Both the position numbers and the translations under genes were made by a program. A DNA stretch of 64,000 nt from Vicinamibacteria bacterium (GTDB lineage Bacteria; Acidobacteriota; Vicinamibacteria; Fen-336; JAGNNV01). The notes beneath the pieces were generated by a model, which did no database searches, had not been told where the DNA came from, and saw only the letters and a list, made by a program, of their open reading frames with translations. How positions within the stretch are numbered: position 1 is the first letter of the stretch; the number at the start of each line of letters is the position of its first letter. Shown here one piece after another: positions 36,550 through 45,634 of this stretch. The stretch is from assembly GCA_019694155.1 (NCBI GenBank), contig JAIBCN010000193.1, positions 34,231 to 98,230 of the forward strand. Direction: 5' to 3'.

Positions 36550-39213
36550 ATGAAGCTTCGACAGACACTCCTTCCTTCCGTCGCATGGATCCTCGGCGCC
36601 GCGTGCCTCGCCGGCACCGCCTGGGCCGGCGACATCAAGGGCCGCGCCGCGGACACCGGAGGCGGCGCTCTCCCGGGCGCCGAGGTGACTCTCGAGAACG
36701 TGGCCGCAGGCACCTCGACGGTGGCCATCACCGACCAGGCCGGCGCCTACTCGTTCAACGGGCTCAAGGCGGGCATGTATCGACTCATCGCGCACATGCC
36801 CGGTTTCTCGCAGGTCGCGCGAAACATCACCCTGGCCACGGAGAGCAGCAACGCGGAGATCAACTTCGTGCTCACCGTAGGCAATCTCCAGAGCGAGGTG
36901 ACGGTCACGGCCTCGCGCTCCTCGCGCGACGCTCTCGTCGTTCCCCTTCGGGCGGAGAGCCTGGGCGAGGAGACCATGGCCGCCACCAATCCGGGCTCAT
37001 CCGGCGAACTGATGGTGGAAGCCACGGGCGTGACCCCGGTCGGCAGCGGGCCCTTCCAGATGCGTCCGCGCCTCCGCGGGCTCGACTCGACCCGGGTTCT
37101 CGTCCTCGTGGACGGTGAGCGCCTGAACAACGCGCGCACCGCTACGGATCGGGCGGGTGTCGAAGTGGGCCTCGTGGACGCGGGCAGCATCGAGAACATC
37201 GAGGTCGTGAGCGGCGCGGGCTCCGTGCTCTATGGAACCGACGCCCTGTCCGGCACCGTCAACATCCTGACCGCCCAGCCCTCCTTCTCGGACCAGATCC
37301 GCTTCGTGGGAAACGCGAATGGCTACTACAGCTCCAACGAGAACGGACTCCGCGGCAACCTCGGCCTCGGCGTCACCGGCCCCCGCTTCGCCCTCAATCT
37401 CGCCGGCGGCAAGGAGTCCTTCGACAACTACAAGAGCGGCGGCAAGGACGGCGCCGTGCTCGAGGACTCGAGGCCCCTGTTCGCGAGCGGCGCGCTGAAG
37501 CAGGCCGACACCATCGACACCAATTTCGGGTTCAACTTCAAGGCCTTCCCCGACCCCTTCAACGCTCCCTTTGTCCGCACCACCACCGAGATCCCGACCT
37601 CCTACTCCGACGGCACCACCCTGAACGGGAACGGCCTCTTCTCGTTCAACGACAAGCAGAGCCTGAAGGTGAAGTACTTCCACCGCGAGGCCAAGGACGT
37701 CGGCTTCCCCGACTTCGTGCCGCCCCAGTTCTTCCAGGGAATCGTTCTGCCCTACAGCAAGCTCGACAAGGCGTCCGCGCGCTACGAGGCGCGCCTCATC
37801 AACTCGTGGTTCTCCCACCTCGCGGTGACCGCGTACTACCAGAAGCAGGACCGTCTCCTCCGCAACGTCAACATCCCCGTCCAGTTCCCCGTCCCCTCGG
37901 CGTCCTTCTTCCCCATCAGCGTGATGCGCCTCGTCATCAACAGCGACACCGGGCAGAAGGTGAAGACGCAGGGCTTCGACGTCCAGGGCACGTTCCTCGC
38001 CTCGCCGCGCAACGTCCTCACCGCCGGCCTCACCTACTACCAGGACGACAGCGCCGACTACCGGACGAGTTCGACGCAGCAGAACCTCGTCGGCCAGGTG
38101 GTGCTGGGCGCGCGCGGTCCCGCCGCGTCGGTGCTCCCGGCTCTCCTCCCGCTGGGCGCGCCCAGCGTCACCCGCCCCACGCGCGTTCCCGACGCGACCT
38201 TCAGCGACATGGCGGCCTTCGCCCAGGACGAGTGGGACATCACCCCCAAAGTGCGTCTCGTCGTGGGCATGCGCGTGGACGGCTACAAGGTCGAGACTTC
38301 GGCCACCACGGGCTACAACATCGATGCGGTGGTCGCGGGAACGACGCCCGCCATCAACCCGGCCACCCTTCCGAACCCGAATGGCGACAGCATCAGCCGC
38401 ACCGCGTTCACGGGCGACGTGGGTCTCGTGGTGAAGCAGAGCGACAAACTCAGCTTCGTGGCGCACTACGGCCGCAGCTACCGCCATCCGAACCTCGAAG
38501 AGCTTCTCTTCGCCGGGCCGGCGACCATCGGCAGCATCGCGCCGAACATCACGGTGGGGCCGGAGAAGGGCGACAACATCGACATCGGCCTCAAGTTCCG
38601 GTCGTCGCAGTTCCAGGGCTCGCTCTCGTACTTCAACAACAAGTACACGGACTTCATCTCCACCGAAATCACCGCGCTCACTGCGTCCAGCTCGGTTTCC
38701 CAGGCCATCAACTACTCCGACGTCCGGATCCAGGGATTCGAAGGGGACGTGCAGGTCTCCTTCAAGCAGGGCCCGACCATCACCTCCATCTTCGGCAGCG
38801 GCTCCTACAACAAGGGCGATGTCCTCAAGGGCACGAACCCCCTCACCAAGACATCCATCGCGGGAACGCCGCAGGACAACATCACCCCGCTGAAGCTCCT
38901 CGCCGGCCTGCGCCTGACCGACAAGAAGGAGCGGTTCTGGGGCGAGTATTCGCTGCGCTACCAGAAAGAGGTCACGCGCGTGGCCACCACCCTCAAAGAC
39001 TCGCCCTTCCTCATCTATCAGGATCTGGCCGGCCTCGCCGGGTTCACCGTTCAGCGCCTGGGCGTGGGCTACGACTGGCGCAAGGACAAGAAGTCGATGG
39101 GTCTCACCGTGAACGTGGAGAACCTGACCAACAAGTTCTACCGCGAGCAGTTCCAGTTCGCGCCCGCGCGCGGCCGGAGCATCACCGTCGGCCTCCGTCT
39201 CCGCAGCATGTAG
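36550..39213 (+). CDS. TonB-dependent receptor with carboxypeptidase-regulatory-like domain
   Basis: An 887-residue outer-membrane receptor with a signal peptide (MKLRQTLLPSVAWILGAACLAGTAWA). Residues 27-110 form a Cna-B/carboxypeptidase-regulatory-like domain (GDIKGRAADTGGGALPGAEVTLENV, AGAYSFNGLKAGMYRLIAHMPGF). The plug domain has RLRGLDSTRVLVLVDGERLNN and IENIEVVSGAGSVLYGTDALSGTVNILT. The barrel ends in VGLRLRSM, not in an aromatic residue, which is slightly unusual. It imports an unknown ligand with TonB energy; no TonB, ExbB or ExbD genes lie in the window. The shared operator and downstream VOC and oxidoreductase genes suggest an organic substrate. Confidence 0.92.
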   Translation: MKLRQTLLPSVAWILGAACLAGTAWAGDIKGRAADTGGGALPGAEVTLENVAAGTSTVAITDQAGAYSFNGLKAGMYRLIAHMPGFSQVARNITLATESSNAEINFVLTVGNLQSEVTVTASRSSRDALVVPLRAESLGEETMAATNPGSSGELMVEATGVTPVGSGPFQMRPRLRGLDSTRVLVLVDGERLNNARTATDRAGVEVGLVDAGSIENIEVVSGAGSVLYGTDALSGTVNILTAQPSFSDQIRFVGNANGYYSSNENGLRGNLGLGVTGPRFALNLAGGKESFDNYKSGGKDGAVLEDSRPLFASGALKQADTIDTNFGFNFKAFPDPFNAPFVRTTTEIPTSYSDGTTLNGNGLFSFNDKQSLKVKYFHREAKDVGFPDFVPPQFFQGIVLPYSKLDKASARYEARLINSWFSHLAVTAYYQKQDRLLRNVNIPVQFPVPSASFFPISVMRLVINSDTGQKVKTQGFDVQGTFLASPRNVLTAGLTYYQDDSADYRTSSTQQNLVGQVVLGARGPAASVLPALLPLGAPSVTRPTRVPDATFSDMAAFAQDEWDITPKVRLVVGMRVDGYKVETSATTGYNIDAVVAGTTPAINPATLPNPNGDSISRTAFTGDVGLVVKQSDKLSFVAHYGRSYRHPNLEELLFAGPATIGSIAPNITVGPEKGDNIDIGLKFRSSQFQGSLSYFNNKYTDFISTEITALTASSSVSQAINYSDVRIQGFEGDVQVSFKQGPTITSIFGSGSYNKGDVLKGTNPLTKTSIAGTPQDNITPLKLLAGLRLTDKKERFWGEYSLRYQKEVTRVATTLKDSPFLIYQDLAGLAGFTVQRLGVGYDWRKDKKSMGLTVNVENLTNKFYREQFQFAPARGRSITVGLRLRSM

Positions 39214-39240
39214 CCCGCGACCGGCGGGCCGGACCCTCCC

Positions 39241-39717
39241 ATGCCGAACATCGTCAAGCGAACCACGCTGATGGTCCGCGACGCGGAGGCCTCGGCTCGC
39301 TGGTACGAACACGTCCTCGGGATGAAGCGCTGGCTCGACACCCCCTTCACGCTCTCCGGGATCGGACTCGCCGCGGGGAAAGCGGGCGACCGGACGCGGC
39401 TCATCGTGATGCAGTGCGAGGACCCCGTCATCGGAATGATCGGCCTCCTCCAATGGGTCGAGCCGCCGATGGAGGCCCCCGCGACTCTGCCGCGACGGGT
39501 CGCCTTCGGCGCCCCCATCTTCGTAGTGGCTTCCGACGACGTCCGCGGAGTTCACGCGAGGGCGCGAACCCTCGGCAGCCACATTCACGCCGAGCCGTAC
39601 GAATGGTCCTTCACGGACCCGGCCGGAGTGAAGAAGGACATGCGGGCCTGCTCGTTCTTCGACCTCGACGGGTACTTCTACGAAGTCAACGAGACGGTGC
39701 CGGCCGTCCCCTCATGA
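39241..39717 (+). CDS. VOC-family (glyoxalase-like) protein
   Basis: A 158-residue vicinal-oxygen-chelate protein. It begins VKRTTLMVRDAEASARWYEHVLGM, the first beta-alpha-beta unit, and ends with FFDLDGYFYEVNE, the typical last strand with a metal-binding Glu. One VOC fold of paired modules is present. Members include glyoxalase I, extradiol dioxygenases and resistance proteins; the substrate here is unknown. It begins 27 bp after the receptor gene and its stop overlaps the start of the following oxidoreductase gene by 4 bp, so it is part of the same operon. Confidence 0.85.
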   Translation: MPNIVKRTTLMVRDAEASARWYEHVLGMKRWLDTPFTLSGIGLAAGKAGDRTRLIVMQCEDPVIGMIGLLQWVEPPMEAPATLPRRVAFGAPIFVVASDDVRGVHARARTLGSHIHAEPYEWSFTDPAGVKKDMRACSFFDLDGYFYEVNETVPAVPS

Positions 39718-40823
39718 CCGCTCCCCTGACCGCGGACTGGGCGGCGCTTTCGGCCGGCCTGCGCGCCCGGGACGGCGTTGCATGTCAGTGGCGCGTGGCC
39801 GCAGCACCGGTGGGCAACGTGCGGCCCACCGACTTCGCGTGGCACGAAGAGCCTGTCCCTTCGCCCGACGAGGGAGAGGTTCTGCTCGAGACTCTCTACC
39901 TCGGCCTCGCCCCGGTGATGCGCATGTACATGCAGGGCACGGGCGCCGGCGGGGCCCGCAAGCTGGCGCCGGGAGATGTGATCCACGGACGCGGGGTGGC
40001 CCGGATCCTGGAATCCCGGCATCCGGACTGGCGGGCAGGCGAGATCGTCCAGGGTCAGATCGGCTGGCGGACCTACGCCACCACCCGGATGACCGCGGGT
40101 GAGAGATTCTTCCGGGTCACCAGTCACGATCTGCCCTACGCCCTGGCCTGCGGCGTCCTGGGCATGCCGGGGCTTTCCGCCCACGCCGGCTATTTCGCCT
40201 GCGGCCAGCCGAAGCCGGGTGATGTCACCGTGGTGTCGGGAGCCGCGGGGGGTGTCGGTTCGATGGTGATCCAGATGGCCCGGATCGCGGGCGCGGGCCG
40301 GGTCATCGGCATCGCGGGCGGCGCGGAGAAGTGCCGGACCATCCGTGCCCTCGGGTGCGACGACGCGATCGACTACAAGTCCGAGGACGTCCCGCGACGC
40401 CTCGCCGAGACCTGCCCGAAGGGAATCGACTACTACTTCGACAATGTGGGCGGCGAGACTCTCTCCGCCTGTCTGGAGCGGCTGGCCATGGGCGCGCGCA
40501 TCGCCTTGTGCGGTTCCATTTCCGAGTACACGAGAACGACGCCCTTCGGGCTCACCAACTACACGCGCCTCCGCGCGGTCGAGGGCCGCATGTCGGGGTT
40601 CTTCGTCTACAACCACGTCGCGCGCTGGGATGAGGTCATGGGAGAGATGGCGGGCTGGATCCGGGCGGGAAGACTGAAACCCGTGCAGGACATCGTCGAG
40701 GGTTTCGAGCGAATGCCCGAAGCCCTCTCCCGTCTCTATGAGGGAAAGAACATCGGCGTGCAGTGCTGCCGCGTCCGGCCCGAGCCGCCCCATCCGGCGG
40801 TGGAGGGAGCGGCGCGTGGATAG
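39714..40823 (+). CDS. NADP-dependent MDR oxidoreductase (prostaglandin reductase-like)
   Basis: A 369-residue zinc-independent medium-chain reductase of the CurA/leukotriene-B4 dehydrogenase type, which reduces alpha,beta-unsaturated carbonyls. The nucleotide-binding motif is VVSGAAGGVGSMVIQMARIAGAGRVIGIAGG, and GIDYYFDNVGGETLSACL is typical of the family. The family motif GCPYALACGVLGMPGLSAHAGY-like region appears as PYALACGVLGMPGLSAHAGY. The start is the ATG that overlaps the VOC stop; the open frame upstream is a shadow of the receptor gene. It overlaps the next VOC gene by 8 bp. A saturated ketone product from an unsaturated substrate is the likely reaction. Confidence 0.87.
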   Translation: MTAPLTADWAALSAGLRARDGVACQWRVAAAPVGNVRPTDFAWHEEPVPSPDEGEVLLETLYLGLAPVMRMYMQGTGAGGARKLAPGDVIHGRGVARILESRHPDWRAGEIVQGQIGWRTYATTRMTAGERFFRVTSHDLPYALACGVLGMPGLSAHAGYFACGQPKPGDVTVVSGAAGGVGSMVIQMARIAGAGRVIGIAGGAEKCRTIRALGCDDAIDYKSEDVPRRLAETCPKGIDYYFDNVGGETLSACLERLAMGARIALCGSISEYTRTTPFGLTNYTRLRAVEGRMSGFFVYNHVARWDEVMGEMAGWIRAGRLKPVQDIVEGFERMPEALSRLYEGKNIGVQCCRVRPEPPHPAVEGAARG

Positions 40824-41265
40824 GCCGGCGGTGCGGTTCCAGCGGGCGAATTTCGTGGTGAGGAATCTCGATCGCGCGCTCGAGTTCTACGTCGGTGTGC
40901 TCGGCTTGTCCCTCGACTTCCTGAAGGAGTCCGGCGCCGCGTCCTACTCCTACACGGTGTTCGATATCCCGGCGGACGCCCGTATCCGCTTCGCCGTGCT
41001 GAGCGCGCCCGGGCAGCCGCGCGTCATGGCCCTCACCGAGATCACGGGCATCACGCTGCCCCCCGTGGCCCTTCCCCGCCGCGCCGCCATCGTGCTGGAG
41101 ACGCCCGATCTCGACGCGGTGGCCGAGCGCGCCCGGGCCCGCGGTTTCCTCGTCTGCCCCGAGGGCGAACTGCTGACCTTCGACGGCCGGCGAGGCCGCG
41201 AACTCGGCCTCATCGACAGCGACGACAACCTCACGGTCGTGTACGCCCTTCCGGAGGCCGCTTGA
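40816..41265 (+). CDS. Second VOC-family protein
   Basis: A 149-residue vicinal-oxygen-chelate protein beginning at a GTG (DRPAVRFQRANFVVRNLDRALEFYVGVLGLSLDF). The C-terminal module includes AAIVLETPDLDAVAERARARG and RGRELGLIDSDDNLTVVYALP. It starts inside the last codons of the oxidoreductase gene and its stop overlaps the TTG start of the MFS gene by 4 bp, so it lies within the same tightly packed operon. It is a different branch from the VOC protein at 39241. The substrate is unknown. Confidence 0.82.
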   Translation: MDRPAVRFQRANFVVRNLDRALEFYVGVLGLSLDFLKESGAASYSYTVFDIPADARIRFAVLSAPGQPRVMALTEITGITLPPVALPRRAAIVLETPDLDAVAERARARGFLVCPEGELLTFDGRRGRELGLIDSDDNLTVVYALPEAA

Positions 41266-42566
41266 ACCGTCCACCTCTGTCCGAGCGCGCCGCCTGGAGC
41301 ATGGTCTTCCTGTGCACCCTCGCCTACATCTGCTCGTTCATCGACCGGTATGTGCTCGGGATACTCGTTCAGCCCATCAAGACCGAGTTCGCCCTGACCG
41401 ATACCCAGATGGGCCTCCTTCTCGGCCCCGCCTTCGCCATCTTCTACGCGACCATGGGCCTGCCCATGGGTTGGATCACCGATCGGGTGCGCCGGACCTG
41501 GATGCTCGGCGTGGCCACCACCTTCTGGTCCCTCGCCACCGGGGCCATGGGCTTCGTCACCGGGTTCGGATCGCTCTTCGCCTCGCGCATGGCCGTCGGA
41601 ATCGGCGAGGCCGCGCTCAGCCCGGGGGCGCTCTCCATGATCGCGGACAGCTTCCCGAGACGGAAGCGGGGCGCGCCGATCGCCGTGTACTCCACCGCGC
41701 TCGCGCTGGGCGCGGGCCTCGCCTCCCTCCTCGGCGCCTCCATCCTCGCCTATGCGAAGCAGAGGCCGGATCTCACCTTTCTCGGCATCGGGCCTCTCTC
41801 TCCGTGGCGATTCACGTTCCTCGTGGTGAGCGCCCCCGGCTTCATCATCGCTCCCCTGTTCTTCCTCCTTCGCGAACCGCCGCGCGGCCTCGACGACGTG
41901 GAGGGCGAGAAGCCCGTGCGCGGCCTTGGGGATGGTCTCGCCTGGGTGAAGGGGCGGCTCGGCACCTACCTTGGGCTCGTGTCCCTGGTGTGCGTCATGA
42001 CCATCATCGCCTACGGCCAGGGTGGCTGGAACGCGTCCCTCTTCGAGCGGAACTGGGGGTGGGCGCCGGAGCGCTTCGCCACCATCAACGGCCTCATCAA
42101 TCTCCTCGTGGGCCCCCTCGCGGTCCTCGCGGCGGGCCGCTGGGCGGACGCCTGGTCGAAGAAGGTGCCCGACGCTCCCCTGCGTGTGCTCCTCGCGGGC
42201 GCCCTCGTGATGATCCCCTGCGCTTCCGCGGCCCCGCTGATGCCCACCGCGACCCTCGGCTTCATCTTCCTCGCTCTCGCCACCGCGGGGACGGGCGTCG
42301 TTTCCGCGGTGGGCGTGCTCTCGGTCCTCGAGATCACTCCCGCCGTGGTTCGCGGTCAGGTGGTGGCCCTCTACTACATGGCCATCAGCCTCTCCGGGCT
42401 CTTCCTCGGGCCGCCGGTGGTGGGCTGGCTGTCCGATCATGTCTTTGGACCGCAGCAGCTCCGATGGGCCATGGCCACCCTGCCCATCCTCTTTGGGGCC
42501 CTGCCTCTTGTCCTCGCTTCGCGGACGCGCTCGTTGTACCTCCAGGCCCTCGCGCGGCAGAAGTAG
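41262..42566 (+). CDS. MFS transporter, spinster-like
   Basis: A 434-residue permease with about 12 transmembrane helices. The start is a TTG that overlaps the VOC stop, giving NRPPLSERAAWSMVFLCTLAYICSFIDRYVLGILVQPIK; the DRYVLG region and MGLPMGWITDRVRRTWMLG (motif A) are typical of the spinster-like group often found in aromatic- or steroid-degrading bacteria. The second half contains GVVSAVGVLSVLEITPAVVRGQ. It probably moves an organic substrate across the inner membrane, downstream of TonB uptake. It is the last gene of the operon that began with the receptor. Confidence 0.9.
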   Translation: MNRPPLSERAAWSMVFLCTLAYICSFIDRYVLGILVQPIKTEFALTDTQMGLLLGPAFAIFYATMGLPMGWITDRVRRTWMLGVATTFWSLATGAMGFVTGFGSLFASRMAVGIGEAALSPGALSMIADSFPRRKRGAPIAVYSTALALGAGLASLLGASILAYAKQRPDLTFLGIGPLSPWRFTFLVVSAPGFIIAPLFFLLREPPRGLDDVEGEKPVRGLGDGLAWVKGRLGTYLGLVSLVCVMTIIAYGQGGWNASLFERNWGWAPERFATINGLINLLVGPLAVLAAGRWADAWSKKVPDAPLRVLLAGALVMIPCASAAPLMPTATLGFIFLALATAGTGVVSAVGVLSVLEITPAVVRGQVVALYYMAISLSGLFLGPPVVGWLSDHVFGPQQLRWAMATLPILFGALPLVLASRTRSLYLQALARQK

Positions 42567-42589
42567 CGAGCCTCGCTTCCCAAGACCCC

Positions 42590-42652
42590 TTGACAGCGGG
42601 GGGCTCCCGCCCTACTCTGCGACTGGTTCGATTGTTATGAAGATAGGACAAT
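42590..42652 (+). promoter_or_regulatory. Promoter and operator of the FAD-oxidase gene
   Basis: A perfect -35 TTGACA (42590-42595), a 17-bp spacer and -10 TACTCT (42613-42618). The operator, 42631-42652, begins ATTGTTAT and ends AGGACAAT, so it is the inverted form of the site at 36457. It lies just downstream of the start of transcription, where a repressor would block elongation. Confidence 0.7.
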
Positions 42653-42722
42653 GCTCCCCGGCTCGCACGCCCCCGATTGTCGGCCCGGCGCCCGGCCCGG
42701 TCTGTCCCGGAGAGACGGAGCC

Positions 42723-44303
42723 GTGAGCCCCTCCGCCGGCCCCGCACCCCTCGACGATTTCGTGGCCCTTCTCGGGCGCGACCGGGTTTTAGAGGACGCT
42801 GGCGATCGGGCCTTCTTCTCCCACGACATCTACAGCCGCGGCGTCGCCCCGCTGTGCGTCATCCGGCCCGGCGCGGTGGAAGCGCTCGCGCTGTCGGTGA
42901 AGCGGGCGACGGAGCAGGGCCTTGCCGTGATCGCGCGGGGCGGCGGCAGTTCCTACACGGGGGGCTATCTTCCGATCGGCGAACGGTCGATCCTGGTCGA
43001 CACCGCGGACCTGAACCGCATCGTGGAGATCAACCAGGGTGACATGTACGTCACCGTGGAGGCCGGCGTCACCTGGCGCGCCCTCAACGACTCCCTCGCG
43101 CCCCTTGGCCTGCGCACGCCATTCTGGGGTCCGCTGTCGGGAGCGGTGGCGACGATCGGCGGGACTCTCTCGCAGAACGGCATCCTCTGGGGCTCGGCGC
43201 GGCACGGCGCTTCGCCGGAGAGCGTGCTGAGTCTCGATGTCGTCCTCGCGAGCGGCGCCCTCCTTTCCACCGGTTCCGCGGGGTCCGCGGGCTTCAAGCC
43301 CTTCTTCCGGCACTACGGTCCCGATCTCACCGGCCTGTTTCTGGGCGATGCCGGCGCCCTCGGCATCAAGGCCCGCGCCACCCTACGGCTGATCCGGAGG
43401 CCTCGCGCCGCGGCCACCGCCTCCTTCGGGTTTCCGACGCACACCCGGATTGCCGAGGCAATGGCCGAGATCGCGAGAGAGAACCTCGTGTCGGAGTGCT
43501 TCGGCATGGACCCGGATCTGCAGCGCCAGCGGATGAAGCGCACCACGCTCGCCGCGGACGTGAAGGCCCTGGCGGGCGTCTTCACCTCGGCCGCGGGCCT
43601 GCTCGACGGAGCCAGGGAAGCGGCGAAAGTAGTCGCGGCCGGCCGGAGCTTCCTCGACGGTATCGATTTCTCCATGCACGCCTGCGTGGAAGGCCGCGGA
43701 GAGGGAGACGTGACCTCGGCCATGCGTGAGGTCGTGGAAATCTGCAGGCGCCATGAAGCGAGGGAGGTTGCCGACACCATCCCCAAGGTCCTGCGCGGCG
43801 ACCCCTTCGTTACCATGTCGAGTTCCATCGGCCCGCAGGGCGAGCGATGGGCTCCGGTGCACGGGGTGGTTGCACTCTCGGACGCCGTGGGCACCTGGTC
43901 CTCCGTGCGCGCCCTCTTCGACTCGCACCGGGAGGCGCTGGATCGCCACGGAGTGGTGATCGGGGTGCTCACCGCCATCGCGGGACCCACCGCTCTGGTC
44001 ATCGAACCGGTCTTCTACTGGCCGGGACCACGAACGCCCTTTCACGAGCGCGTTCTCGATCGGGCGACTCTCGCCCGTTTCACGGATTTCCCCGACCATC
44101 CCGAAGCCGCGGCTCTCGTCGCCGATCTGCGGGGCCGACTCCTCGAACTCTTCCGCGAGCGTGGGGCCGCACACATGCAGATCGGCAAGGCCTATCCCTA
44201 CCGTGCGGGCCGGCGCCCCGAAAGCTGGCAGCTGCTCGAGGCCCTCAAGGACGCTCTCGACCCCCAGCGCCTGATGAACCCCGGGGCTTTGGGACTCAGG
44301 TAG
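42723..44303 (+). CDS. FAD-linked oxidase (VAO/PCMH type)
   Basis: A 526-residue flavoprotein. The PCMH FAD-binding domain has GLAVIARGGGSSYTGGYLPIGERSILVDTADLNRI and GAVATIGGTLSQNGILWGSARHG, and the C-terminal substrate domain ends in ALKDALDPQRLMNPGALGL, the signature of D-lactate dehydrogenase/VAO oxidases. I chose the GTG at 42723, preceded by GGAGAGACGGAG; an in-frame ATG at 42651 falls inside the operator and its 24 extra codons look non-coding. It might oxidise a hydroxyacid, phenol or alcohol. Its operator places it under the same control as the receptor genes. Confidence 0.87.
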   Translation: MSPSAGPAPLDDFVALLGRDRVLEDAGDRAFFSHDIYSRGVAPLCVIRPGAVEALALSVKRATEQGLAVIARGGGSSYTGGYLPIGERSILVDTADLNRIVEINQGDMYVTVEAGVTWRALNDSLAPLGLRTPFWGPLSGAVATIGGTLSQNGILWGSARHGASPESVLSLDVVLASGALLSTGSAGSAGFKPFFRHYGPDLTGLFLGDAGALGIKARATLRLIRRPRAAATASFGFPTHTRIAEAMAEIARENLVSECFGMDPDLQRQRMKRTTLAADVKALAGVFTSAAGLLDGAREAAKVVAAGRSFLDGIDFSMHACVEGRGEGDVTSAMREVVEICRRHEAREVADTIPKVLRGDPFVTMSSSIGPQGERWAPVHGVVALSDAVGTWSSVRALFDSHREALDRHGVVIGVLTAIAGPTALVIEPVFYWPGPRTPFHERVLDRATLARFTDFPDHPEAAALVADLRGRLLELFRERGAAHMQIGKAYPYRAGRRPESWQLLEALKDALDPQRLMNPGALGLR

Positions 44304-44374
44304 TCCGTGAGGGCCGGCTCACGCTGCCGCCCGAAACCCGGGCCACCCGAAACTGACACGGCGAAGGCGCTGAA

Positions 44375-45493
44375 ATGACGACGCTCCGGCCCCTGGTCCG
44401 AATGCTCCATCTCGCGGCCACCGTGCTGTTCGGTCTCTTCGCGACAGCGGCCGGGCTGTCGGGGAGCGCCCTCGTCTTCCGGCCGGAATTGGAGCGGGCC
44501 TTGTATGAGCCCCCCATTGTCCCGGGAGGGTCCACCCAACCTATGGAGGTTTTGCGCGTCCGCGCCATGGCCGTGGAGCCCGGGCGCCGGATCTCGATGG
44601 TGGTCCTTCCCGACGGCATCACCCGACCCGTGCAGTTCATTCTTCAGAAGCGCGACGCACGCACCCTCAAGGAAGCCGACCAACTGGTGATCTACGTCAA
44701 TCCCTACTCGGGCGCCATCGAGGGAACGCACCGGCGCGAGGGCAGTTTTCTGGGGCGTCTTCGCGACCTCCACTTCGCCTTCTTTGCCGGCCCTCCCGGA
44801 CTGACCTTCAACGGATACGTGGCGCTCGCCCTCGTGTTCCTGGCGGCGAGCGGCTTCGTCCTGTGGATTCAGGCCTCACCGGCACGTCAGCGCTTCCGGC
44901 TTTCCCTCCGTGGCAACGCCAGGAGCATCGTCTGGAACCTGCATCGTCAGGCCGGAGCGGCTTCCTTCCCGCTTCTGATCGTGATCGGCCTTACCGGCGC
45001 CTACTACCCGTTCCGCGCTTCGTACCTCGCGGTCATTCAGGCGACGACCGGCGCCGTACCGCCGCGCGGGTCGCCCCCCGTCCCTTCGGCCGCACCCTTC
45101 GTCCGCCCAGCCTCGCTCGACGCGATCGCGTCGGCAGCCCGCGCTGCCTTTCCCGAGGCCCGCCTTGCCGTGCTTCGCATCCCCGCTCGGGACAACACGG
45201 CCTGGGCCGCCACCTTTCATCGGCCCGGAGACTCCGGCGACAGCACGGACAGCGGGCCCACCCTTCACATGGACCCGTTCACGCTGTCCGTCCTCCGCCT
45301 GGATGACAGCGGGGCCATGCCCCTGGGCGCGCGCCTGGCGCGATGGATGGAGCCCGTTCACTATGGGAAGTTCGGCGGCCTCGCGAGCCGCCTGGCCTGG
45401 CTCGCTCTCGGCCTCCTGCCGCTCGGGTTCGCGCTGAGCGGCGCCTGGATGTGGTGGAACCGGACCCGTGCGGCGCCGCGGTCCTCCTCTTGA
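44375..45493 (+). CDS. PepSY-domain membrane protein
   Basis: A 372-residue protein with four transmembrane segments of the PepSY_TM type (about residues 8-35, 140-165, 190-215 and 340-365). It begins MLHLAATVLFGLFATAAGLSGSALVFRPELERALYEP, has RLRDLHFAFFAGPPGLTFNGY and NLHRQAGAASFPLLIVIGLTGAYY in the middle, and ends in LGFALSGAWMWWNRTR. Such proteins accompany TonB receptors and are thought to reduce ferric-siderophores or to help periplasmic redox steps (family knowledge). It lies 71 bp after the FAD oxidase and before the second receptor gene. Confidence 0.87.
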   Translation: MTTLRPLVRMLHLAATVLFGLFATAAGLSGSALVFRPELERALYEPPIVPGGSTQPMEVLRVRAMAVEPGRRISMVVLPDGITRPVQFILQKRDARTLKEADQLVIYVNPYSGAIEGTHRREGSFLGRLRDLHFAFFAGPPGLTFNGYVALALVFLAASGFVLWIQASPARQRFRLSLRGNARSIVWNLHRQAGAASFPLLIVIGLTGAYYPFRASYLAVIQATTGAVPPRGSPPVPSAAPFVRPASLDAIASAARAAFPEARLAVLRIPARDNTAWAATFHRPGDSGDSTDSGPTLHMDPFTLSVLRLDDSGAMPLGARLARWMEPVHYGKFGGLASRLAWLALGLLPLGFALSGAWMWWNRTRAAPRSSS

Positions 45494-45556
45494 CACCTCG
45501 ACGGAGTTGTCCTACGCTCCCGCCACTGTCACATTGTTATATCTTTAGGACAATGT
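45490..45556 (+). promoter_or_regulatory. Promoter and double operator of the second TonB receptor gene
   Basis: A perfect -35 TTGACA (45490-45495), 17-bp spacer, and -10 TACGCT (45513-45518). A half-site TTGTCCTA (45507-45514) overlaps the -10 box. The main site, 45531-45556, begins ACATTGTTAT and ends AGGACAATGT and is the most symmetrical copy, with outer arms ACATTG/CAATGT. Confidence 0.72.
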
Positions 45557-45634
45557 AACAAGTAGGAAGGGCGTCGCGGGAAGCCCGCTTCCCTCCCGCC
45601 CGGGTTCAACAGGTCCGCTATGAAAGAGGTCTCC

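Noticed and set aside
36997..39588. 863-residue minus-strand frame across the first TonB receptor gene
   Set aside because: It is a shadow of the receptor gene with biased, motif-free composition.
42651..42722. Upstream ATG as start of the FAD oxidase
   Set aside because: It falls inside the operator and its 24 extra codons are Pro/Gly/Arg-rich; a GTG with a good ribosome-binding site at 42723 fits better.
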